Positions 34,486 through 43,400 of a DNA stretch of 64,000 nt are shown here, piece after piece (the first letter of the stretch is position 1; the number at the start of each line of letters is the position of its first letter). The stretch spans positions 1-64,000 of the forward strand of contig NZ_QEWP01000013.1 of the NCBI RefSeq assembly GCF_003121985.1. Reading direction: 5' to 3'. The stretch is from Marinilabilia rubra (GTDB taxonomy: Bacteria > Bacteroidota > Bacteroidia > Bacteroidales > Marinilabiliaceae). Both the position numbers and the translations under genes were made by a program. The notes under the pieces were generated by a model that saw only the letters and a program-made list of their open reading frames with translations, was not told the DNA's origin and searched no databases.

Positions 34486-37400
34486 TTATTTGGTAATTTT
34501 CAGTTTTGTTACATTGCGGGAATCATTGGTTCCGATGATTACAAAATATGCCCCGCTGTCCATTCCGTTTACCGGCTGCCTGAATGTGTGTTCACCGGCA
34601 GACAGTATGCCGAAGTCTTTTTCAAATACTTTCTGCCCAAGCATATTGAATATTTCCATATACGTAGCTTGAGTTTTGTCTGAAATGAAAGTGATATTGA
34701 AATAAGTGCTTGATGGATTGGGGAATATCTTGATGGCTTCAACGTTGGCTGAAACATTGGCCACATTGGTCGATGATCCCGGATCTAAAACGGCATTGAT
34801 AACATGAACCACGCCGTTGTCGGCTTCAATATCAGCGACTGTAACCATGGCATCATTGATGTAAACATCTCCCTCAGAAATAGTCACCACAATATCGTCT
34901 CCCTGCAGGGTTGTGATGCTCTGACCGTCGCTTAAACTGGTTGACATAGCAGTTCCTGCAACTACATGGTACAACAGTACATCTGCAAGAGCGCCTGTTG
35001 GGTCACTGAGAAGATCACTGAGTACGCCATCCGGCAATGCATCAAATGCAGCGTCGGTTGGTGCGAAAACAGTGAATGGTCCTTCGCCCTGGAGGTCGTC
35101 GTCCAGTTGAGCTTCAATCAGTGCAGTTTCAAGAGTCGTATGATCTGCACTGGCGGAAATGATGTCGAAAACGGTTATAACCGGAGGTGTCAGAATGGCA
35201 TCAACTACATGCACTACGCCGTTATCGGCCTGGAGGTCTGCTACGATAACCTGAGAATCGTTAATAAATACATCTCCGCCGGTAATGGTTACTTCTATGT
35301 CTCTGCCAAGCATGGTGGTGATGACTTGCCCGTCGGAAAGACTGGTAGAAAGGGCTTCAGCAGCCACCACATGGTAGAGCAGAATATCAGCTAAATCTCC
35401 TGTGGGATCAGCCAGTAAAGCATCTAAAACTCCTGCCGGAAGAGCATCAAATGCAGCGTCAGTCGGCGCAAACACAGTGAATGGTCCTGTTTGGTTCAGC
35501 GTAGCATCAAGTTCTGCAGCTTCAAGTGCTGTCTCCAGCGTTGTATGATCGGGGCTGTCGTTGATAATATCCACAACTGTGTTGGGAGGTGTCAGCACGG
35601 CATCAATTACGTGAACCACTCCATTGTCTGCTTGAATATCTGCAACGGTAACCTGAGCACCGTTAATAAATACATCACTGCCGGTAATGGTAACTTCGAT
35701 GTCTTTACCAAGCATGGTAGTGATGACTTGTCCGTCAGATAGATCGGTGGACAGAGCTTCAGCAGCAATAACATGGTAGAGCAGAATATCAGCTAAGTCT
35801 CCAGTGGGATCAAGTAACAGGTCATCAAGTGTTCCTGCAGGAAGACCGTCAAACGCCGCATCGGTAGGCGCAAATACAGTGAATGGTCCGGTCTGATTCA
35901 GTGGAACATCCAGTTCCGCCGCCTGAAGTGCTGCCTCCAGTGTTGTATGATCCGGACTGTCGTTAATTATGTCCACAACAGTTGTGGGGGGAGTAAGTAC
36001 AGCATCAATCACATGCACCACTCCATTGTCGGTTTCAATGTCTGCTACGGTAACTTGTGCGTCGTTAATAAATACGTCTCCACCGGTAATAGTCACCTCA
36101 ATATCCTTACCAAGCATGGTTGTTATGACCTGCCCGTCGGAGAGGCTTGAAGACAGGGCCTCAGCTTCCACTACATGGTATAAGAGAACCTCTGTGAGTG
36201 CTCCTGTCGGATCTGCCAATAAGCCATCAAGAACTCCTGCAGGTAACGCGTCAAAAGCTGCATCGGTAGGCGCAAACACAGTGAATGGTCCTTCGCCGCT
36301 CAGAGCGACTTCAAGCCCTGCTTCCAATACAGCTGTTTCGAGTGTGGTGTGATCGGGACTGTTGACAATGACATCCACAACGGTGTAAGTCGGTGCTGTC
36401 ATCATTCCATTTACTCCTACCGGCCACACACCCGGTGAGGGAACACTGACACCCTGATTTTCGCCCCGTTCCGTGTCCTGACCAAAGAAATAGAGTGGCC
36501 ATCCTTTAAATGTTAACTGATCTCTGCCATAAACATCAATGCTTCCAAAATCTGAAGCATTGAGATCGGATGGCACGACAGCTTCCGTCTCTTCATAAAT
36601 GGGCCAGACTGAATTGTTTGAGAAATCTTCGGCGGTAAACATATTTCGCATGTCGTAATCGTTCACCCAGGTGTAGAGTGTATTTCCATAGTCGTCTACA
36701 AAATACTGCGTTATTTCAGTACCATGCTCGTAGGTGCTGGTGTAGTCATTACCATCCAGGCCGGTAAGCTGGTCGTCAATCAGCATAACGGTATAATCCG
36801 GTTTGGCGACGTACCATTTTGCGTTAACGCCCTCACCATTGATGTCACCAGCCGCATGATCATTGACAAAGTAGTACAAAGGCCAGCCTTTGTAAGTGGT
36901 CTGCATAACCCCGCTTCCGCGATCTATGGACCCAAAATCAGATTCATCCAATTCTGCGGGAATGATCATATCATCTGAGTAGAATACCGGCCAGTTATCC
37001 AGACAACCACCAACGCAGGCCGAGGTTCCGTCTGCATCAAGTGTGAAGAAATACAAAGTGTTGCCATCTGCATCGGTCAGGATTTTTCCGTAATCAACAG
37101 TTTCGGAAATATTTACGTCATATGTGGGCGTTAATACTGCATCAATGACATGCACAATGCCATTGTCGGCATGGATGTCTGCAGCAGTAACCTCTGCACT
37201 ATTTATAAATACGCCGTCTACATTGATCGTTACATGAATGTCATCGCCCAGCATGGTGGTGATGACATCACCATCGCTTAAGCTTGAGGATGCAGCCTCA
37301 GCTTGTACTACATGGTAAAGCAGAATGTTTGCAAGTTCTCCGGTGGGATCGGCCAGTAAATCATCGAGAAGACCTGCCGGTAAAGCATCAAATGCCGCGT

Positions 37401-38421
37401 CGGTAGGCGCAAACACAGTAAAGGGTCCGGTCTGATTTAGCGCTGCGTCCAGCTCTGCAGCCTGAAGTGCTGCTTCCAGTGTTGTATGATCCGGGCTGTC
37501 ATTTATAATGTCCACAACGGTGTTTGGAGGTGTCAGCACGGCATCAATTACGTGAACCACTCCATTGTCGGCTTGAATATCCGCTACGGTAACCTGTGCA
37601 TCATTAATGAATACATCTCCGCCGGTAATGGTCACCTCGATGTCTTTACCAAGCATGGTGGTGATGACTTGTCCGTCGGAAAGACTGGAGGATAGAGCTT
37701 CAGCAGCAACCACATGGTAGAGCAGAATATCAGTTAAGTCTCCAGTGGGATCAAGTAACAGATCATCAAGTGTTCCTGCCGGAAGAGCATCGAATGCCGC
37801 GTCGGTAGGCGCAAACACTGTAAAAGGTCCTGTCTGGTTGAGCGCTGCGTCCAGCTCTGCAGCTTGAAGTGCTGCCTCCAGTGTTGTATGATCCGGACTG
37901 TCGTTAATTATGTCCACAACAGTTGTGGGAGGAATAAGTACAGCATCAATAACATGTACCACACCGTTGGTGGCATCAATGTCAGCAACAGTTACCTGGG
38001 CATCATTAATAAAAACATCTCCGCCGGTAATGGTCACTTCGATGTCTTTACCCAGCATGGTCGTAATAATCTGACCATCTGAAAGACTTGTGGATAGAGC
38101 TTCTGCTGCAACAACATGGTAAAGTAACACATTGGTTAATTCTCCCGGGGGATCGGCCAGTAAATCGTCCAAAGTGCCTGCCGGAAGTGCGTCAAAAGCG
38201 GCATCGGTGGGAGCAAATACTGTAAAAGGACCGTCGCCGCTCAGGTCGTCATCCAATCCGGCTGTCACCACAGCTGTTTCCAGTGTGGTATGGTCTTCAC
38301 TGTTGACAATGATGTCGACAACAGTTTGTGCTTTAACCTGGAAGGAAGCCAGGAAAAGTGTCACAATAGTTAAAATCCCAAAAGGGATTTTGAATCTTAA
38401 ATTTTTGGTAAAATGCTTCAT
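34486..38421 (-). CDS. Giant secreted fasciclin (FAS1) repeat protein with T9SS signal
   Basis: The 1311-residue product has a signal peptide (ending SFQVKAQ, about 32). Three FAS1 domains follow (about 33-436, period near 134 residues), then an insert of two 'secreted repeat' (PF03640-like) domains (about 437-690). The first of these carries CVGGC and GNTLYFF; the second has lost its Cys pair. Four more FAS1 domains (about 695-1228) and a type A T9SS sorting domain (about 1232-1311, with IKIFPNPSS and NMLGQKVFEK) complete it. FAS1 motifs GPFTVFAPTDAAFDALP and VVHVIDAVL recur seven times with little change, also at the DNA level. It is probably a surface adhesin or matrix protein. A well-formed promoter lies upstream. 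Confidence 0.9.
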   Translation of the reverse strand: MKHFTKNLRFKIPFGILTIVTLFLASFQVKAQTVVDIIVNSEDHTTLETAVVTAGLDDDLSGDGPFTVFAPTDAAFDALPAGTLDDLLADPPGELTNVLLYHVVAAEALSTSLSDGQIITTMLGKDIEVTITGGDVFINDAQVTVADIDATNGVVHVIDAVLIPPTTVVDIINDSPDHTTLEAALQAAELDAALNQTGPFTVFAPTDAAFDALPAGTLDDLLLDPTGDLTDILLYHVVAAEALSSSLSDGQVITTMLGKDIEVTITGGDVFINDAQVTVADIQADNGVVHVIDAVLTPPNTVVDIINDSPDHTTLEAALQAAELDAALNQTGPFTVFAPTDAAFDALPAGLLDDLLADPTGELANILLYHVVQAEAASSSLSDGDVITTMLGDDIHVTINVDGVFINSAEVTAADIHADNGIVHVIDAVLTPTYDVNISETVDYGKILTDADGNTLYFFTLDADGTSACVGGCLDNWPVFYSDDMIIPAELDESDFGSIDRGSGVMQTTYKGWPLYYFVNDHAAGDINGEGVNAKWYVAKPDYTVMLIDDQLTGLDGNDYTSTYEHGTEITQYFVDDYGNTLYTWVNDYDMRNMFTAEDFSNNSVWPIYEETEAVVPSDLNASDFGSIDVYGRDQLTFKGWPLYFFGQDTERGENQGVSVPSPGVWPVGVNGMMTAPTYTVVDVIVNSPDHTTLETAVLEAGLEVALSGEGPFTVFAPTDAAFDALPAGVLDGLLADPTGALTEVLLYHVVEAEALSSSLSDGQVITTMLGKDIEVTITGGDVFINDAQVTVADIETDNGVVHVIDAVLTPPTTVVDIINDSPDHTTLEAALQAAELDVPLNQTGPFTVFAPTDAAFDGLPAGTLDDLLLDPTGDLADILLYHVIAAEALSTDLSDGQVITTMLGKDIEVTITGSDVFINGAQVTVADIQADNGVVHVIDAVLTPPNTVVDIINDSPDHTTLETALEAAELDATLNQTGPFTVFAPTDAAFDALPAGVLDALLADPTGDLADILLYHVVAAEALSTSLSDGQVITTMLGRDIEVTITGGDVFINDSQVIVADLQADNGVVHVVDAILTPPVITVFDIISASADHTTLETALIEAQLDDDLQGEGPFTVFAPTDAAFDALPDGVLSDLLSDPTGALADVLLYHVVAGTAMSTSLSDGQSITTLQGDDIVVTISEGDVYINDAMVTVADIEADNGVVHVINAVLDPGSSTNVANVSANVEAIKIFPNPSSTYFNITFISDKTQATYMEIFNMLGQKVFEKDFGILSAGEHTFRQPVNGMDSGAYFVIIGTNDSRNVTKLKITK

Positions 38422-38470
38422 GACCTTTTATCTTTAGTGTTTAAAAAAAATATTAAAAACCTAAACAAAG

Positions 38471-38503
38471 CAAATGTAGATCGAAATAAATGTGTTGTCA
38501 ATA
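38471..38503 (-). promoter_or_regulatory. Promoter of the FAS1 gene
   Basis: On the minus strand, TACATTTG (complement of 38471-38478) matches TAnnTTTG. A TTG (complement of 38499-38501, within GTATTGACAA) lies 20 bases upstream as the -33 element. The start of transcription would be near 38464, about 40 bases before the ATG at 38421. Confidence 0.55.
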
Positions 38504-38686
38504 CTCTTGTTGAAAAAAAGTGGTAAAAGACCAATATTTGGGGGTTATTTACCATTCTTTAGGAGAGACCTTTTGATGGTGTTTGGTCTTTTTGTTTTAA
38601 TAGAGATTCTGTTGAACTAAGAAATAGGTTGGAGTGTTAATTGTGGTAAGGGTTTGTTTAGTTTTTATGATATAAATAATGAACAG

Positions 38687-39296
38687 ATGAAAGATTGTCC
38701 GACTTGGCGATGGCTTTTTTTGTTGGCTTTTATGATGATGTTTGCAATTGATGCAGATGCTCAGATAAGTTCTGATGAATTTTATGCAAGGCATATTCAG
38801 ACCCAGAATACCGGGATGTATATTCTTGGTTCATGGGCGATCGTCAATATTGCTACAGGCGCCTGGGGTTGGGGTAGCTACGATGGCGAAAAAAAAGTAT
38901 TTCCATCAGATGAATCTTTTTTGGAATACTGTGAATCTTGGTATCGCAGGTTTTGCCATTTACAACAATCTTCAGGTTGATCCCCTTGCAATTGCCAGTG
39001 AGGATGCATTGTCAGAAGCCCGGAAAATTGAAAAGATTTTGTTAATAAACAGTGGTCTGGATCTGGGGTATATCGGAGTTGGATTTCTGTTGAAGAATTT
39101 GAGTTCAAAATATGACAAACGAAAAGAATTATTGACCGGTTATGGAAACTCCCTTATTTTGCAGGGTAGCTTCCTGTTGGTTTTTGATTTGGTTTTATAT
39201 GGTGTACTGCATGCTCAGCGGATGGATTTTATGGAAAATATTTCATTGTCGATGGGCGAACAGCATTTTGGGGTGTCATGGCGTTATCGATTCTAA
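38687..39296 (+). pseudogene. DUF6992-like membrane protein, frameshifted at an A8 tract
   Basis: From ATG 38687 a signal peptide (LLAFMMMFAIDADAQ) is followed by GMYILGSWAIVNIATGAWGW. The frame then crosses eight A residues (38889-38896) and runs into a stop after 31 further codons. In the next frame the protein continues smoothly as YFHQMNLFWNTVNLGIAGFA, with further hydrophobic segments (LDLGYIGVGFLL, GSFLLVFDLVLYGVL) to the stop at 39296. With seven A the two halves form one protein of about 202 residues with three to four membrane segments. I recall such FHQMNxxWNxVNLGIA proteins as DUF6992. A sequencing error, a real mutation or slippage on the A-run are all possible. Confidence 0.65.
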
Positions 39297-39358
39297 ACGA
39301 AATGGTTCTGGCACATATTTTGGATGTTTTAAGGATGAAAAGCAAAATAAATACAGAT

Positions 39359-39877
39359 ATGAAACATTCAAAAACAATTCTTCTGACATTCGTCTTTTTG
39401 TTCGCGACCGTGACTTCTGTATTGGCCCAGGATAAAAAGACCAGAGAGGAAAAGCGACAGGAGAAATTTGAAGAGACCGTTCAGCTGATTGAGAACTTGA
39501 ATTTTATTTTTGAAGCCGACAGGGCTTTTCCACAGGGTGGGGCTTCTATCGATTTGACTACCAATTACGGATTTTTGAAAATAAAAAAAGATTCCACAGC
39601 TGTTGGCGATCTGCCATTTTTTGGCCGGGCTTTTAGTGTTGATTATGGCGGTAGCGGAGGCATTGAATTCTCCGGTAAAATGGAGGAATTGGAATATTCA
39701 GCGAACAAGGAAAGGAAGCGAATCTCTTTTTCATTTAAAGTGAAGGATGATGATTATTTCCAGATATCATTTGATTTTTCATACAATGGAGATGCTTCGC
39801 TGAATGTTATTAGTCAGAATCGCAGTTCGATCAGATACAATGGCGATATTTCCCTTCCGGAGGAGGAAAAACAGTAG
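39359..39877 (+). CDS. DUF4251-like secreted protein
   Basis: I chose ATG 39359 because it gives a signal peptide directly (MKHSKTILLTFVFLF to SVLAQ). Codons at 39278 or 39335 would add an unlikely leader. The 172-residue product has a charged helix (DKKTREEKRQEKFEETVQ) and then ENLNFIFEADRAFPQGG, LTTNYGFLKIKKDS, PFFGRAFSVDYGGSGGIEF. This is the pattern of DUF4251, a Bacteroidota periplasmic beta-rich domain of unknown role. It follows the frameshifted membrane protein gene by 62 bases and precedes the first CHAT gene by about 106. Confidence 0.75.
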   Translation: MKHSKTILLTFVFLFATVTSVLAQDKKTREEKRQEKFEETVQLIENLNFIFEADRAFPQGGASIDLTTNYGFLKIKKDSTAVGDLPFFGRAFSVDYGGSGGIEFSGKMEELEYSANKERKRISFSFKVKDDDYFQISFDFSYNGDASLNVISQNRSSIRYNGDISLPEEEKQ

Positions 39878-39983
39878 GGGAAATAATTCCGGCAAATCCG
39901 CGTTATCGGGAAATTCCCGTTAGCAGGTAGAATAAATCATTAATTCTTCTAATTTTGAGGGCCAAATCTCAAGAAAACTCAGC

Positions 39984-42916
39984 ATGAAGAATTTTCTGCT
40001 TTACTGGTATTTGTTCTGACTTTAACAACCACTCTTTTTGCCCAGTATCCTGATCGTTACAGGCATTATCGTTCTATTCCTGAGAGTAACATCAATTGGC
40101 AGAAAGCGCTTAATTTTCATGCTTCAGAACAACTGGATACAGCACTTCATTTTGCCTCATTGGCAGAAGAGGAATTTTTGGCCTCCAAAGAGTGGGGCCA
40201 ATTTCTTTTTATAAATAATTTTCGCGGGCAGTTGCTTGGGGAAGTTCGCAAGCCATCTGAGGCCATAAAGGAATTAGCAAAAACGCGAAAGCTGGCGATT
40301 ACGCACATCGACACGATGAAGAGTGCCGAGTATGCAGAAAATCTCTTTCTTACCGCAAGGCTGCTTACATTGGTAAACAAATATCAGACATGTGAAACGT
40401 ACCTGAGAAGAACTGTTAAATTGCTTGAGGCTTCCGGAGAATACCCGGAAATGGAGGCTTTGGTAGCATTTATGTCTTCCAAACTTTACAATAAAATGAT
40501 GCGCACCGGGGATGAAGAGATTTATCTGAATAAAGCTCTCAGTGCTCTAAAGGGTTTAGATGATGATTATGCCCGGGCTGTTTTTTATTATGTGCAGGCA
40601 GAGCGTCTGAATCTGACTCAGCTTTTTTTAAAGGCTGATTTTTACAAGGCGGCTGTCCGGTACTTTGAATCCGGCAATCATACCTCCGATTATTTATATT
40701 ATTACAGCTTGATGAAATTGTCTCAGCAATTTTCCAGCTTCCAGAGTGACTTTGAAAAAGCTGTGAGTTATTGCAACCGTGCCGAGCAATATGCCCTGGA
40801 CAATCATCTTTCCAAAGCAAAAAGATATGGTTTGTACTTCGCCATTGGAGATGTTTACCGGAGTTTTGAAAAATATGATGAATCTCTGAAATATCTGAAA
40901 AAAGCAGAGACATTAATTCTTGAGGTATTTGGGCATCAATCCTTCGAGCATCTGTTATCAAGTCTTTATTTGGGACGACTTTACCGCTATAGGGGAGAGT
41001 ATGATAAAGCTTCCGATTACTTTCACAAAGCCTGGGATATTGGGAAAAAAGGCTGGGATGGCCATTTTCCGCATGAATTTACCATGTATGGTGAAATGTG
41101 CCGGATGTATGCCAATGCAGGACAACCGGACAGTGCTTTGTTTCTTGCTCAAAAGCGACTCACCTATGATCTGAAGAAGGATACTTTCGGGATTCATGAA
41201 GTTCCTCCTCTGGCCAATAAGGACAAAACAGTGAGATATTATAACTCGCTTGTGGTTAAGCTGGAGGCGTATAATCAACTTTACAGGCATAACAACGATT
41301 CTTCCATTATTGAATATGCATTGAACCACTGTCGGAAAGCTTTTGATTTAATTGATGATCTGAATCATGAAGCATTGGAAGAGACTTCAGGGATCAGGAA
41401 TTCTGTAAGAACAAAAGCCGTTGCTTCTTATGCTTTGTTTTTTGCGCTGGAGAAGTACAGAAGAACTGGTGATGAGAATTATCTGGTTAAAGCTATCGAA
41501 TTTGCCGACCGGTCACAAGCCAATTACTTAAGATATTTGATGGCCGATCGGTCGGAAAAGCATATTTCGGATAAAGAAAAGGCCTTGCGGAAAAAAATTG
41601 CAGGTATTGAAAATGAAATTTTGGATGAAGATCTCCCTGCCAAAGATGCCAGGTTATTTAATGATTCATTGATGGCTCTAAAGTCTGATTTGGTAGAGAT
41701 TGTCTTGAATCCGGATATTAATCATGAAACGGTAGAAAAGCAGACTCTTGAGATACCAGCGGTAAATGTCAAAAAGCTAACTGCAGATATGCCTGAGAAT
41801 AGTGCTGTTTTGCTTTACCATATTGTGGATTTCCGCGACGACAGTGAGTTTTTTCAAAAGGCTGACAGGTCATCAGATCAAAAGTTAGTGGCGTTCCTGA
41901 TGGACAGTCAGGGCGTATTGGTTTCTTCATCAACTTTTGACGAGAATTTTAAATCGCTTATTAGAGGCACCCTCAGAGGACTTAAAACAGGAGATCTCGT
42001 CCGGTTAAAGAAGAACGGAACACGTTTGTCTGAGAGGCTGTTGGCCCCCTTTGAAAGCAGATTGAAAGAAAAATCCCACCTGGTGATTATTCCTGATGCA
42101 GAGTTATCTGATATTTCTTTTGAAAGTCTGCCTTATGGCAATGATGAAAAATGGCTTTGCGAAAAGTTTTCAACCAGTTACAATTACTCACTGGGGTTGT
42201 GGGAAAGGAGCCAATCCAATGCCGATCCGAATCCTAAATCGTTATCTGCCCTGGCCCCAGATTTTTCAGGTAATCAGGGTATGATCATTTCTGAGAATAT
42301 TGATGCCACCGCCGACTCCCTGATGGCTCACAATCCTGATATAATGAGAGACGGAGAGCATTTGCTGCCACTTCCTCAGGCCAGAAGAGAGGTGCTGGAA
42401 ATTGAGAAGTTGTTTAAACAGGAGGGAAATAAAGTGGCCAGCGTGGAACTAAAAAATGCCACCAAACAACGTTTCTTTGAAATGGCCCGGAATACCGATA
42501 TTTTGCATATCGCCTCACATGGATATTCTGATGTCAGCGATTACCGGAATTCGGGCTTGTTCTTTTCAGCCGGAAAAGGTGCTGAAAGCTTTCTGCGGTT
42601 AAACGAAATTTATGACCTTAAAACCAATGCCAACCTGGTTGTGTTGAGCGCATGTAAAACCAATACCGGTGATAAAGTCAGAGGTGAAGGGGTACTTGCA
42701 TTACCTCGCGGATTTATGCTGGCTGGCGTCCCAAATGTCATTGCCTCTTTGTGGAAAGTGCACGATAAAAGGACCAAAGAATTGATGGTAACCTTTTACA
42801 ACGCGCTGCTTGATGGAAAAACTTATGCCGATGCTCTTCGGGATGCGCGTTTGGCAGCCATCCGTAAAGGAGAGCTGCCTCTCGACTGGGCAGGGTTTAT
42901 TCTGATAGGTAATTAG
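39984..42916 (+). CDS. Exported TPR-CHAT protease-like protein, signal region frameshifted
   Basis: A long open frame covers at least 40160-42916 and extends upstream without stop to 39959, but it has no start codon. ATG 39984 in another frame gives MKNF and then a stop. One added base near 39993-40000 would join it to SALLVFVLTLTTTLFAQYPD, a good signal peptide. The corrected product would be about 977 residues. Repeated helical pairs (TPR-like, about 60-450) are followed by a spacer and a C-terminal CHAT domain (about 690-977). The His in HIASHG (42518-42520) and Cys in LSACKTN (42653-42655) are the caspase/separase-like dyad, and GEGVLALPRGFMLAGVPNVI and DWAGFILIGN close the domain. Paralogue of 43401-45995. 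Function unknown. Confidence 0.8.
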
Positions 42917-43309
42917 TTTTGGTAGGTTGTGGCTTGGTTTATCCAGAGGTGTGGTTGCTAATTTGTTTACAATGAATCTGTTCCATTTAAGCACCAGGTT
43001 TGCAAGCCATCAATATTGGATGAGTGAATACGTATTGTGGATGTTAGCCTTGTTCTTCAGGATTACAAATCCTGGGTTAAAGGAAGGCGGATTGCCGCTC
43101 GGCTCTGCCGCTTTAATTTCAAAGAAATCCGCCTTAGCGAAGTTGGATGTCATTCTGAGCTTACTGAAGAATCTTTTCGTTTGAAAAACAGATGTTTATC
43201 TTCCGCTACCGCTGGTGCGGATTTGCCGCTCAGCTCTGCCTTTTGGTCACTTAAATCTAATCCCGATGGTTCGGGAAAAATCTAACGATCTATTCTGGTT
43301 GAAACTTAC
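42917..43309. repeat. Mosaic of dispersed repeats between the two CHAT genes
   Basis: CAGGATTACAAATCCTG hairpin at 43058-43074. At about 43146-43200 there is a fragment of the MITE-like element core (GATGTCATTCTGAGCTTACT, then GAAGAATCTTTTCGTTTGAA). TCCCGA/TCGGGA hairpin at 43261-43276. TCTAACGATCTATT at 43281-43294 also occurs at the right end of the 2811-3094 element. No gene is supported here. Confidence 0.5.
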
Positions 43310-43317
43310 TATTTTTG
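43310..43317 (+). promoter_or_regulatory. Possible -7 element of the second CHAT gene
   Basis: TATTTTTG matches TAnnTTTG fully and lies 84 bases before ATG 43401. The -33 region has no clear TTTG, so this is tentative. Confidence 0.3.
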
Positions 43318-43400
43318 TAACCTTTAAGTGGACAGGTTCGAAAACAATGTTTACAGGTCCAAATATTTCAGGTATTCGATCACTTTAAGATGGGGTTTTA

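Noticed and set aside
34966-38082. Several plus-strand frames of 67-142 codons opposite the FAS1 gene
   Set aside because: They repeat with the FAS1 period and are mirror frames of the repeated domain; no starts or motifs of their own.
42927-43285. Small plus-strand frames between the CHAT genes
   Set aside because: They consist of dispersed repeat sequence (GGATT hairpin and MITE core fragment).
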